This document shows, piece after piece, positions 36,340 through 47,323 of a stretch of 64,000 nucleotides of DNA. This DNA comes from Populus alba (Eukaryota; Streptophyta; Magnoliopsida; Malpighiales; Salicaceae): assembly GCF_005239225.2 (NCBI RefSeq), contig NC_133292.1, forward strand, positions 10,202,985-10,266,984, given 5' to 3'. The notes beneath the pieces are model-generated. The model had not been told where the DNA came from. It made no database searches and saw only the letters and a program-made list of their open reading frames with translations. Made by a program: the position numbers and the translations under genes. Every line of letters starts with the position of its first letter. Within the stretch, counting starts at the first letter, position 1.

Positions 36340-36480
36340 GTTTTGAAACCCGGCCTGACCTAGCGGGTCGACTCAGGGCTGGAATCGGGCCGGGTTGAAA
36401 AAAAATAAAGGAAGAAAAATCCCGATGTGACCTGGTTGACCCAATTAAAAACCCGGTTGCAATTCGTTAATTTTTTTTTA
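36340..36480. repeat. Dispersed repeat rich in GGCCGGGTT/GACCTGGTTGACCC
   Basis: A GC-richer block (AAACCCGGCCTGACCTAGCG, CGGGCCGGGTTG, TGACCTGGTTGACCCAATT) of a kind I recall as scattered in poplar intergenic DNA. Family unknown. Confidence 0.4.
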
Positions 36481-36969
36481 CTAAAACAATATTATTTTAA
36501 TTAAAAAAATCAATCCAAATAATCCACTTAAAACCCAAAAATCAAATCTTAGATTAGAATGGATTTAAAAACCATACTTTGAACTCCCACTGCTGTAACA
36601 ATTCTAAACAGGCGAAGCAAGCCAGCCATCACAGTGAATTCTTTTTTTTATTATACCAGTCACGTGGCAAAAACTTTTAGTTTATTTAATTAACAAGAGG
36701 GGAAGAAATTATGCTGTGCAACAGTGAGAGTGTGATCTCATTTTGTCACATTTGGTTTTCGACTCCTAGTTAGTTTTTCTTGGGATATATGGTTGGACTA
36801 AAAATATAATAAGAGATCGTTTTATTATTGTATTGAAGGGGAAAAAAAGGATAAAAGATGAAGATATATTCTATGTTTTTTTTTTAACAATAAAAATTCA
36901 TTTTAAAAACTATTTTATAAATATTTAATGCATGTATTTTCTATTCAACTAAATATATTTTTATTTTTT

Positions 36970-37020
36970 TTATTAACGTGAGTATCTAGACCAGTTTATG
37001 TATATTTCGACTAATTTTAT
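36970..37020. repeat. Degenerate second copy of the 25-kb SINE-like repeat
   Basis: ATTAACGTGAGTATCTAGAC then CAGTTTATG and TTTCGACTAATTTTAT align with the start of the 25071-25320 element, with many C-to-T and G-to-A type changes typical of an old methylated repeat. Confidence 0.5.
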
Positions 37021-38409
37021 AGCGTTTAATATTTATTATATTAAAAATTACAAGGTTTTAACTTGAAATTATAAGAAAAACAAATTTTTTGATTCTAAAT
37101 TCTTATAATCAGAACATTTTTTAGATGGTTTCTCCATCTTTTACTTTAGAACATTAAGTCTGCAAATTGTCCCATGGTAATTAAATGTGGCTGAACAATT
37201 AACGGAACTAACTCAAGTTCTTCTGCTTTTATTTTGAGGTGGTAAACTCACGCTAACTAACGAGATCATTCAATGTAAATAGCTTAAGTAGTCTGTAAGC
37301 TTGTTTATCAGGTTCAAATTTAAAAGGTAAATCTTTCTTACAGAAGATTCATTTTGAATGTGGATTTATTAGAAGTTGATTAAAAAATGCTGTAAAATAT
37401 TCAAAACACGTAAGAAAAAAAAAAATATCGAGCCCGCAGAGCCAAGAGAGAGAATCATGATTAGAAATCTTTGTCGTTTTGATTTCCAAATTTTCACGGG
37501 TAGTTTAGCTGCACAGCATCCAGATGGAGTTGATTACCTTAAATGATGTATAGTTATTAAACATGTTCCGCGGTTAATCCAAGAAAGAGATAGGATATGG
37601 ATCACACAGGTTAATTCAATTTTTAAAAAAATACATGTTAATGTATTTTCCACATGGCAAGATCTCACTGGTTACCGATAAAAAACAATTTTCTTGTCTT
37701 ACCAAAAAAATCTATCGTGCGCCTCCATCTCTGTGTCTTATTTTATGCGTTAAGTTTCCTTATTTCCCAGTTCGTCTTCTCCTCTCTCCCTCCTCCTCTT
37801 TGTTTCATCTTCAATTCTCTGCCATTCCAATCTTTGCAAGTCCCATTTTATTTCTTCACTAGAGCTGCTGCGTCTTCTTCCTTTTTGATTTGCCAGGGCA
37901 GAACCCTTTTCCTTTTTCTTTTTTTTTTTCCCATGTGAAAAATGGTGAAAGATTGTCCACCTTATTAGTGATATAGAGTGATTCATGCTCATTCTATATG
38001 TAAATCAAGTTCCCAGAAAAGAAACACAGTTTTTATGGATTCTTGTAATAATAACTTAGGCTAAAAAACGGTTGAGATCTCTTTTTATTTTTTTTACTCG
38101 GTAAACTGAGTTTCCAGTTAATCTAGTAGTTCATGTAAATTTAATCGGGTTAATTATAAACCTAAATTTTACTCATTTTAAATCCAACCAGATCTTTTTT
38201 TAATAGCTCAAATCATCGGGGCTTAATACAACACCTATTGGATTCTAAAAAAACAAAAGACATGTCAGATTTGCTCAACCTCAACGAATTGGAATACTTT
38301 CTTGGATGGAGGTTGAGTTTTAAATCGTTGGTGAACACCCAAGTGTCCGATAGAAATTCAAGTGCCCCGTATTCATCAAGTATTTAATGAACAAAACCAT
38401 TAAAAAATA
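37021..38409. other. Intergenic, one pyrimidine-rich stretch
   Basis: Nothing coding recognised. Around 37690-37930 the plus strand is strikingly C/T-rich (CTTCTCCTCTCTCCCTCCTC) and resembles a plant 5' leader, but no gene follows it. Confidence 0.4.
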
Positions 38410-38616
38410 TTTTTGGAAGTTATGGTTATTGTTATTTTTTAAAGTGTTTTTCATTCAGAAAAGCATATATCAATAATATTTTTTATATTTTTTTAAAAAT
38501 TATTTTTGAGATCAATATATCAAAATAATTTAAAAACATCAAAAATATATTAATTTAAAATAAAAAAATTTAAAATTTTTTAAAAATATTTTTTCACCAC
38601 AACATCAAACACCTTT
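38410..38616. repeat. MITE-like element, left member of an adjacent pair
   Basis: AT-rich block with the core AAAAATTATTTTTGAGATCAATATATCAAAATAATTT and an end TCAAACACC. It lies directly next to a second element of the same family, separated by about 11 bp. Confidence 0.65.
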
Positions 38617-38627
38617 TAAGTCGACGT

Positions 38628-38844
38628 GTGCTGTTTGGGAGTGCTTTTCAAAAGCACTTTCGAAAAAATTTTGAAAATTTTTTTATTTTGTTTTTACTTT
38701 AAATTAATATGTTTTTTATGTTTTCAAATCATTTTGTTATGCTGATTTCAAAAATAATTTTTAAAAAATAAAAAAAACATTATTGACATGCATTTCTAAG
38801 TGAAAAGCACTTTGAAAAGCAACAGCAACCACATTTTAAACACC
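38628..38844. repeat. MITE-like element with clear terminal inverted repeats
   Basis: The left end GTGCTGTTTGGGAGTGCTTTTCAAAAGCACT and the right end (AAGTGAAAAGCACTTTGAAAAGCAACAGCAACCAC...AAACACC) are imperfect inverse copies. The centre is the shared AT-rich core, including TTTTGTTATGCTGATTTCAAAAATAATTTTTAAAAAATAAA. It is the best-preserved copy and serves as reference for the others. Confidence 0.72.
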
Positions 38845-39152
38845 TTAGCGCTTTTAGTTGACGACTGATTCCCCTTACGTTATAGTCTATTGGGCCAGGA
38901 TACTCAATTCTCATCCAAGAATCCCGGGCTCAAGCCCTACAATAGAAGTAATTTTTATTGATAGCTAAGTTGTTTTAACGAGAGATGTTAAATTTACTTG
39001 TGGTTATTATCATATGAATTTTGATACAGATTTAGGCCCATATCATAGGTTAGTTTCATCATTAATCTAAATTAATATAAATAAAAATAGTTATTATTAT
39101 AATTTTAAAAATTTGATTTGGGAAGTCAATTTAGAATGATATCCAGGTCACA

Positions 39153-39466
39153 TGTCAGAATGATCGATTCAGGTCAATATATAAATAAAGATGATTATTA
39201 TTATAATTTAGAAAACTTGACTATTGAGTCAACATGAAATAAGATCTAAGTTATGAGTCAGGAGAGTTAATTCGAGTTTATTTTTTTTTAAAAAAAGAAG
39301 AATTACAACAACCTTATTTTGACCTAGAAAACATGTTAACTAAGATTAACTCTCCTAACTTGTAATTCGGTTCTTGCAATGGGTTGACTCATAAATCAAG
39401 TTTTAAAATTATAATAATAATCATCTTTATCTATATGTGGACATGAGTTAGCTTTTCTGACCCGTG
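39153..39466. repeat. Long imperfect inverted repeat (foldback)
   Basis: The left arm (about 39153-39277) is repeated in inverse orientation in the right arm (about 39340-39466). Both contain ATAAAGATGATTATTATTATAATTT on one strand and AGGAGAGTTAAT further in. The arms are about 125 bp with a spacer of about 60 bp. A third, direct copy of part of the unit lies just left, at about 39060-39150. Confidence 0.75.
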
Positions 39467-40112
39467 ATTTGTTAAGGCAACTTTATTTTAACACAAAAAA
39501 AAATTTCAATAAAATTCAATGGGTTTTGATCCATGTTTTATCTCGATCTCTAAATCAACTTGAGTTTTTTCGCCTTCCTCCATTGTTTCTTAATTTTTGA
39601 CTAGTCCAAGCTTTTTGGTCACTTGGGTCAACCTGTTGAATTAATTCAGGTTTTATAACTTGGATTTTAGCATTTTATTAATTCCAACACTTAATATAAA
39701 CTAAAATAAAAAATGATATTTAATTATTTTTCTAAATACATAAGTCTAACAAAAATATTTTCTCATATTTTATTATTTCTTTACATTATAACTAAATATA
39801 ATATTAAAATAATCGTTTTATTTTTTTAAATCATTATCAAACACAATCATGTTATCAATTTTTTTATATTATTTCGTTTATTTTTTACTGTGTATTTTTT
39901 ATATTTTCAAAATAATAACCATACACTAATTCTAAACACTGCTTCAAATCACAAGATATATCTAAATTGCCGCCGAGTCTTGATGATCATGATTGCAAAG
40001 ACTCGAAAACATCCTGGTGATGCACCTCATGAGTCCGGGGTACAGGTGTGACGTCCGAGTAACTTGGGATTTTTTTCGCGAGTCATTACGACGCTTTGCA
40101 CAAGGAAATGGC

Positions 40113-40120
40113 CCACGTGG
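40113..40120. promoter_or_regulatory. Palindromic G-box upstream of the acidic-protein gene
   Basis: CCACGTGG, about 170-200 bp before the probable transcribed leader near 40300. It is a perfect G-box core, the binding site of bZIP and bHLH factors. Occupancy is not shown by sequence. Confidence 0.4.
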
Positions 40121-41268
40121 GAGAGGTCAAACGTCGACGCGTGGACGCTCGTAAGTAGGGCAAGAGTTTTAGGGCGTCGGCCAAATTAAACAGACGGTTT
40201 TGTTAGTGGGCTGAAAGATACTCGGTCCAGAAATACTTTTTGAACCAGCTTGTAAGCTGTAACCAAACCAGGAAACCAAACGACACGGCATAGCCGTTGC
40301 AACACCCCTCACTCTCCTCCTCCCTTCAAAAACTCCGATCACAATTGCAAGTTTTATCAGCTAACAACCAGGGTTTTTGTCTTCGAAACAGTACGTTTCA
40401 CACTCTTTCTCTCTTCTTGTGTCTCTTTCATGTGCTATACATCCATCAGTTTTCGGTTTTTACTTCAAAATTGTTGCGTTGGAAACTTCTTGTGGATTTC
40501 TACTTCATACGCTGAGAGCCACCGACTTTCATTGTTGAGATTAGTTAGTAACTGTGTTAAAATTTCATTATAGTCTGTTAGAAATTCAACTAATTTTCAT
40601 GTTTTCTTTGAATTATTTAACCCTAATTGTAACTATTTCTTTATGATGCATTTGTTGTCTATTATTTTGAAAATTCAGAGCGCTTTTACCTTGGACTGAG
40701 CACAAACTGTCTCAAGATCATACTAGAGCATCAACCAACCGTTTTAATTGTGTCTTCTTTTGTTTAAATGCATATTGTAGTGTTTTCTATTAACCAGATG
40801 GTTCGAATGACAATGCTTGTGATTTTCCAATGATTTTTCATGGATTTCTTGAGGGAATGTTATAATTAGCACACATATGGTAAAGCTACAACGCCGTTAT
40901 ATTGCTGGATCTGTTGATTTCCGTGAGTTGTTTCGTTATTAAACAGCTGTTTCTCTCAACTTTTAGCTTGTCTATATTTTTGGAAAAAGTCGATTTCATT
41001 TGAAGGATATGCGTATCATTACTAGAAAAGGATACAAGTTTTTCTGCCTCTCATGGATTGGATGTTGAATTTGAACTGTTATGGAATCATTCATTAATTA
41101 GATAATCGTGTCAGGGCAATACCACCTTGCGGGCCTCGTTAGAACAATATGTGATTTGCATGTCTTTGCTAGACCATCAATTCAACGCCTTCTCTTTGGA
41201 TTTTGTGTTTCCGCATTAACCTGACTTTTATCTTGTATATTGACGATGTCTTCTACATAACTTTAGCC

Positions 41269-42009
41269 ATGAATGCTGGTGATAATGAGATGGTAGAAGG
41301 CTCCATTTCTTCTGTTCTTGTTGATTCGTTGGAGTCTAATAAGAATGGAGATGCACTTTCACCTGAAGATGTAGCTTGGGCTGATTCTTGCCTTGTTAAA
41401 GATGATGAAATTTCAGATGGTGACTGGAGTTCTCTGAAAGATGTCTTGTTAGAAATTCTTAGTCTGCAGCCAGAATCACACGATTCTTCTAAACCTGGAA
41501 CTGATGATTTGCCTAGAGCAGCTGATGTTCTGATGCTTCCTTCCGATGAAGCAGTAAATTTACAGTCATCTGTCGTAATTGATAATGAGGTTGCTACAAT
41601 TAATAAAGAACTAGAAATGAAAAGCAAACGTTTTCCAATCAATGAGGAGACTGATGTTTCATCATCACAGTTTTTTCAGGAAGATTTCTCAGAAACTTCT
41701 CTCAAACATGCCTTTTCACCTAATTACAAGGAAGATGATGACTCAAAAATGAGTCTGCCAGATGGTTCAGGACTTGACATGGCCTTTTCAGCATATGATA
41801 CGGAGCCATCAACTGAGGATATCTTTAAGGTTTGGGATTTGGGCATTCCAGATGAGGAAGATGAACTTGTTAAACAGCTGAACAAGGCCCTCTCTGAAAA
41901 TCCCGCTCACTCCACACCACAATCTGATGATTCAGGGGGTTTGAAAGAGGAGTCACTTGATTCTTTGGTTAATGGCATTGCAGAACTATCTTTGGATCAA
42001 CACTCTTGA
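41269..42009 (+). CDS. Unrecognised acidic protein, 246 aa, probable 5'-UTR intron
   Basis: Single coding exon starting MNAGDNEMVEGSISSVLVDS and ending ISELS-like text (IAELSLDQHS). An in-frame ATG exists 66 bp earlier, but it lies in what looks like an intron; I chose 41269 because CTTTAG directly precedes CCATGAATG as a splice acceptor. A donor-like GTACGT at 40391 would close an ~876-bp 5'-UTR intron. The protein is rich in Asp, Glu and Ser. It has a Pro/Glu-bounded block SPEDVAWADSCLVKDDEISD, a helix-prone segment WSSLKDVLLEILSLQ and a C-terminal acidic block PDEEDELVKQLNKALSENP. No signal peptide, membrane segment or known domain is visible. Continuous open frame with coding-like composition, so I regard it as a real gene of unknown function. 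Confidence 0.75.
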   Translation: MNAGDNEMVEGSISSVLVDSLESNKNGDALSPEDVAWADSCLVKDDEISDGDWSSLKDVLLEILSLQPESHDSSKPGTDDLPRAADVLMLPSDEAVNLQSSVVIDNEVATINKELEMKSKRFPINEETDVSSSQFFQEDFSETSLKHAFSPNYKEDDDSKMSLPDGSGLDMAFSAYDTEPSTEDIFKVWDLGIPDEEDELVKQLNKALSENPAHSTPQSDDSGGLKEESLDSLVNGIAELSLDQHS

Positions 42010-43508
42010 TTCCACTTTCAAACTTTGTACATATTATAGCTTTGATTTTGGTGTATGTTTCCGGCTTTTCTGACAACTGCTTTTAATTGTGATGGAAGGA
42101 GTATTTATTGTCCATTAGGCAATTATGTTCTACAGAGCACATTCAACCGTAAGAATCATGGACTTGGCAGCCTTAATTCGAGGTGATGTCTCCAAAACAC
42201 TGACTTGTACATTAAAGATGTTATATTTAGTTCTGATGATCATGATGCACAAGGCAACACTTTTCTTGTTCTTACTTGGATGCAATGGCTAAACCCTATA
42301 GTTTGCACTTGTGCTTGTGTTCAACAGTCAATTTTTCCCATGTGTTTTAAATTCAGTTAATTTGCTCGTGTTATCCAATTTGAATCAAAGCTAATTACTA
42401 AAATTTGTCTGAATCAAATGTTAGAAAAGAGAGAGACAGTAAAAAGGATATACACATGTAAACCGATGGAGGATGGCCTGATTGTTCTTCCATTCCTGCA
42501 AAAGCTAAAGACTCCAATTTACCTTCTCTCATCTAATATACTCCTATTATTTTTTTTTATTTGGTCCCCCCCTTTTTTTAACTGAAAATGCAGAAACAAC
42601 ACAAACCCAAGAGAAACTACCCCGGATGCAATACAAAGAATTTGACAGTTCCATGATTTCACGTTGAATCTGTACGAATTGTGAGGAACCACAGCCCTAC
42701 CCACGTGATTCTCAATTCTCATTCTTCGGGCTTCTGCAACTGATATTCAGAACCCTCCGTTTCACCAATGACTCGGTTGAGGCAAGGAATTGAGAATTGA
42801 GGTTCTAATTTGTGTAAAATCTATAGTGGGGTTCTTTTAACCACAGATCATTGGCAATTCGGTGCATCTGCCATGAATCTATGCTTATTTTAAGTGGGTC
42901 CTACAAATGAAACTATCCAATGATATGTAGACCCATTAACGTCTACTGGTCATAGAAACTCTTGAACGCATCGCATTAAAAGTTGATATGGCAAGCTGTC
43001 TACCGTTGAGATGGGTTTCATAGACCATCAAGTCTGGCAAATAAACAATGGCCGTTAATCAAACGAAGCTAAAAAACAAAACAAGAGAGATCAGAACCTC
43101 ATTTTTACTCTCCAGAACACTGATTTGGACTCTGTAACGTAGGGAATGGGATGCATTTGTCTGATCTTCTTGACGTAGACGAGAGAAAAAAATCCCAGCT
43201 TTATGACCCCATAAATTCATTTATTTACGAGGCGGGGATAAAATCATCTATTTCAACCACGCATGCAAAATTCCAAGTGTACCATTCTATCATCCAAATG
43301 GCGAATTGTTATTTGTCGACGAACGACAGCCTCAAATGCGACATCTTATGATAACATGGGAGGCAAATATAAATTCATGGAAGTTCATGGATGTGCGGTG
43401 AAGAGGCACAAGGTAGAGAGGAGATAAGATAGCAGACACTAATTGTTATTATAGGCTGTATCTTGCACTAGCAGTTTAGTCTCCTCTCAGCAAAACAGAA
43501 AAAGAAAA
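42010..43508 (+). promoter_or_regulatory. Intergenic region and upstream region of the aldolase gene
   Basis: The first part holds the 3' UTR of the acidic-protein gene. In the aldolase upstream region an I-box core GATAAG sits at 43423-43428, 81 bp before the ATG, and a G-box CACGTG at about 42703. Both motifs are typical of light-regulated photosynthesis genes. The TATA-like TATTATA near 43446 is a candidate core promoter. Confidence 0.45.
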
Positions 43509-45455
43509 ATGGCCTCAGCATCACTTCTCAAGTCATCGCCAGTCCTTGACAAGTCTGAGTTTGTTAAGGGTCAGACCCTCCGCTTGCCCTCTGCCTCCAT
43601 TGTCCGGTGCCGCTCCACCGCCCCTTCTTCCCTTACCGTCCGTGCTGGTTCTTATGCTGATGAGCTTGTCAAGACCGCGGTATGTCATTTTACATCTTTC
43701 ACTTATTTCAACTGAGGTTAGAGTAGATTCTCGCAGAAAACATGATATGCAATAACTTTCTATTACACGACAGTTTAAGGCATAGGCTTTAAGAAGAAAT
43801 TGATGGTACTTTTGTTTTGCCAACTTGGAAGTTTCATGATATAAGATGCCCCATTCAATTTTTTTGGCCATATGGATGATGAAACAGCACTTGCCTGCTC
43901 TTGTTTCTGGCTGTAGAAAACCATTGCATCTCCTGGTCGTGGTATTTTGGCCATGGATGAGTCCAATGCTACCTGTGGGAAACGTCTAGCCTCAATTGGG
44001 CTAGAGAACACTGAGGCTAACCGCCAGGCATACCGAACCCTTCTTGTGACAGTCCCTGGTCTTGGCAATTACGTCTCCGGTGCCATCCTCTTTGAGGAGA
44101 CTCTCTACCAATCCACAACTGATGGCAAGAAGATGGTTGATGTTCTTGTTGAGCAGAAGATTGTTCCTGGTATCAAAGTCGACAAGGTAACCCGCCAAAC
44201 ACGTCTTCCAACATCGATTTTTCAGGAATTCATAATATTTTATCGAAATTAAAGTGGTGCTTTAATATTCTTGTCACTGAGTTACCTAAAATTGATAGTA
44301 TAGGCAAAGTCTATACACCTTACTGTTTATTTAACTAAATTGTAGTAACATACAGTTTGAACAATGAAAACAACAGGGTTTGGTGCCTCTAGCTGGTTCC
44401 AATGACGAGTCGTGGTGCCAAGGTCTTGATGGACTTGCCTCCCGCTCAGCTGCTTACTATCAGCAGGGTGCTCGTTTCGCCAAATGGTACTAATAAATCT
44501 GTTCTCTGTGTTTCGCAAAATGCTAACCATTACTTTGCAACGTAACTAGTTGTGCTCATCTTCATTGATCAGGCGCACTGTTGTGAGCATTCCCAACGGC
44601 CCATCTGCCTTGGCAGTGAAGGAGGCTGCCTGGGGTCTTGCCCGCTATGCTGCCATTTCTCAAGTATAGTTTCTCAAATAAATTTCTGCATTGCTACCTG
44701 TGGTTTGTAATCTCTAATTTCTGATTGAGAAAATTTGGTTACTTGAACTTTGTAGGACAACGGATTGGTCCCTATTGTGGAGCCAGAAATCTTACTTGAT
44801 GGTGAGCATGGCATTGAGAGGACTTTTGAAGTAGCCCAGAAGGTGTGGGCTGAGGTTTTCTACTACATGGCAGAGAACAATGTCATGTTTGAGGGTATCC
44901 TCCTCAAGCCTAGTATGGTCACTCCTGGAGCTGAATGCAAGGACAGGGCCACACCTGACCAAGTTGCTGAATACACCCTCAAGCTCCTCCAAAGGAGAAT
45001 CCCCCCAGCCGTCCCTGGAATCATGGCAAGTTCCCTTCCAACTTTTACAGTTTTACCATATTTTTTTTCGCGAAGTGTTAAATTCACTCTCCTAGTCGGA
45101 ATTCAAGGTGCTTAAGCAGGAGAGCTGCCTAGCAATGCTGAAACATGTACTGATTGTGGATTATTGTTTTGAGCAGTTTTTGTCTGGTGGGCAATCTGAG
45201 GTCGAAGCAACCCAGAACCTCAACGCAATGAACCAATCTACAAACCCATGGCACGTGTCATTCTCATATGCCAGAGCTCTCCAGAACACTTGTTTGAAAA
45301 CATGGGGAGGCAGGCCAGAGAACGTTCAGGCAGCTCAGGAAGCACTTCTCATCCGTGCCAAGGCCAACTCTCTTGCTCAGCTTGGCAAGTACACCGGTGA
45401 AGGAGAGTCAGATGATGCCAAGAAAGGAATGTTCGTCAAGAACTACTCCTACTAA
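43509..45455 (+). CDS. FBA: Chloroplast fructose-bisphosphate aldolase, class I
   Basis: Six exons: 43509-43679, 43917-44186, 44377-44486, 44573-44663, 44756-45025, 45177-45455; 1191 nt, 396 aa, the usual length for the plastid isoform. The first ~45 residues are Ser/Arg-rich (transit peptide), then [20 protein letters not shown] begins the mature TIM-barrel enzyme. Active-site motifs: [26 protein letters not shown], and [14 protein letters not shown] with the Schiff-base lysine at about 265; the protein ends in Tyr, as the family requires. It interconverts fructose-1,6-bisphosphate with DHAP and GAP (and sedoheptulose-1,7-bisphosphate) in the Calvin cycle. Intron 5 begins GCAAGT, not GT; no GT donor keeps [13 protein letters not shown] intact. 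Confidence 0.97.
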
Positions 45456-45595
45456 GCTGTTGTGATTGAAATCTATAGATGAAGAAGATGGAGAATCGAG
45501 GGAGCAACTGCAACTCTAATTTCTCTCAACGTGTTAAATGATTTATAGCCATGGAGACTATTTTTGTTCCTTGTTACATGTACTCTTAGCAACAT

Positions 45596-45601
45596 AATAA
45601 A
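45596..45601 (+). terminator. Polyadenylation signal of the aldolase gene
   Basis: AATAAA 141 bp after the stop codon, in a T/A-rich 3' UTR; the only canonical signal close to the gene. Confidence 0.55.
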
Positions 45602-47150
45602 CCTCTTGCCAGTGAGATTAGTGTGTACTTGTATGATGCATTGACTACTAAAATGCTTTAATTAGCAGCTTCAACTCCTAAAATGTGCCCTGGTTCAAAA
45701 ATCCATCTTTAGTTGATGCATTTACAAGTATTCAAAATTCCAGACCAGGAGGAGAATCTACCACTCAGGCTGGGTAAATTAAATAAGATCACAGTAACCA
45801 CCATAAAAGAAATCAAAATGTTGGGCAAATCCAAAATCTGAAACGTTATGTCAGCTAACGTTCCTGGGATCTGCAAGATCAAAATGTTGCTGGCATGGAG
45901 AGCAACAACCTTAGCCACTAAAACAGAAGCCCCAGCAAAGCTTTAACAAGGGCCATATATAAGGCTGTGACAAAAATGACACGGAGGTAACAGATCGATC
46001 ACCAATACAAGACAGGGGGCTATGAGAATTATTCGAGCCGTTCCTGAGAGGGGCACCGTTAATCTTCCATTCCTAGTTTCTTCAGCTACAAGGCTGCCGC
46101 CCTCGTCTATACCAGCCCACGTCCAAGGGAACTTTATTTTATAAATTTATACACGCAATTTCCAGTGGTACATTACGGGTAGGATAATAACATGTCGGGG
46201 AAAAATAGTGGTTAATTCAAGTGGTTTGATGTTTTTTTTTTTTAAAATAAAGTTTTTAAGTTTGAGTTCTATGAATAAAATACATTATTATTAGAAGAGT
46301 TTTATCATATAACAGACCGATCAGTTCAATTAAATTAGTTGGGGTTCTATGAACTTAAATACCAGGATTTAGATGAAAAAAAAAAGATTAGGTTTTTACC
46401 ACCCCACCCAAAATGTTTTGAAATTGATCGGATTTAAATGATGTTATTTACCATGATATCAGGGATATAGGTAGTTTTTATTTTTATTTTTATATGAAGG
46501 TATGTAGATAGTTTTTTGGTTGAGTCCATGTTCAATCCTTATTTTTCTTTCTATTGTTTTTTGTCATGTTTTTCAATTTATTCATTTATTCCCTCTGTTT
46601 TATAATTTTAAATGAAAGCATGATCATGTTTCCACGTGATATCATGTTTTTCATTGATGCATGCCGTGTTTAAATGAAAGTATTTTACTATTTGTGCGGT
46701 TATTGAATTATTTCTTGAAAAGAAGAGGATTAAAAACTGTTTTGTTTAGCAAGATCTTGACCATAAATAATATTATTATTACAATAAAAAATTCCAAATG
46801 AGGAGACCAGAACAAGCAAATAAGCTTCTTAATATTTTCAGTTACAAATCTTTCAACCTGGAAGAAGTAAAATTGTATAGTATATAGATACTGTGCTATA
46901 TAATCAAGTAGATTTTTTAATTAGATGGAATATTATTGTATGGCTTGTTTCCAGTTTAAACTTGTTTTAGCCCAACACTAAGCCCATATATTTATTGATG
47001 GATGAGAAGGCTCCAATTGGCGGTGGGGTCCGACCACCAACGACATTTCGTTTTTCTTTACAGATAAAAATTTGACTCAAGCTCTCTCGACGTCTTCTCG
47101 TCGTTCTTTGCACCTGTTAGGGTTAGCGCCCATACACTCTCTATCTCGCT
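45602..47150. other. Intergenic between aldolase and SPT5
   Basis: A moderately GC-rich, transcript-like stretch at about 45700-46140 has no convincing ORF in either strand. The rest is AT-rich. The SPT5 leader begins near 47090-47150. Confidence 0.45.
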
Positions 47151-47323
47151 CTCCGATCGCAATTGTGCTCTGCAAATCTCCAAAACCCTCATTCGCTCAT
47201 TTTCACAGGTACACGATTCAATTCTGTTTTTTTTTTCCTGTTTTCTGACATGAGCAAGAATGATTGCTTACTTGCTGGATTGATTGTATCAGATTACAAC
47301 CAAAGCCGTCAATTTAATCAACC

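Noticed and set aside
37690..37930. Pyrimidine-rich stretch resembling a 5' leader
   Set aside because: No start codon with a believable protein follows in any frame; kept only as a remark.
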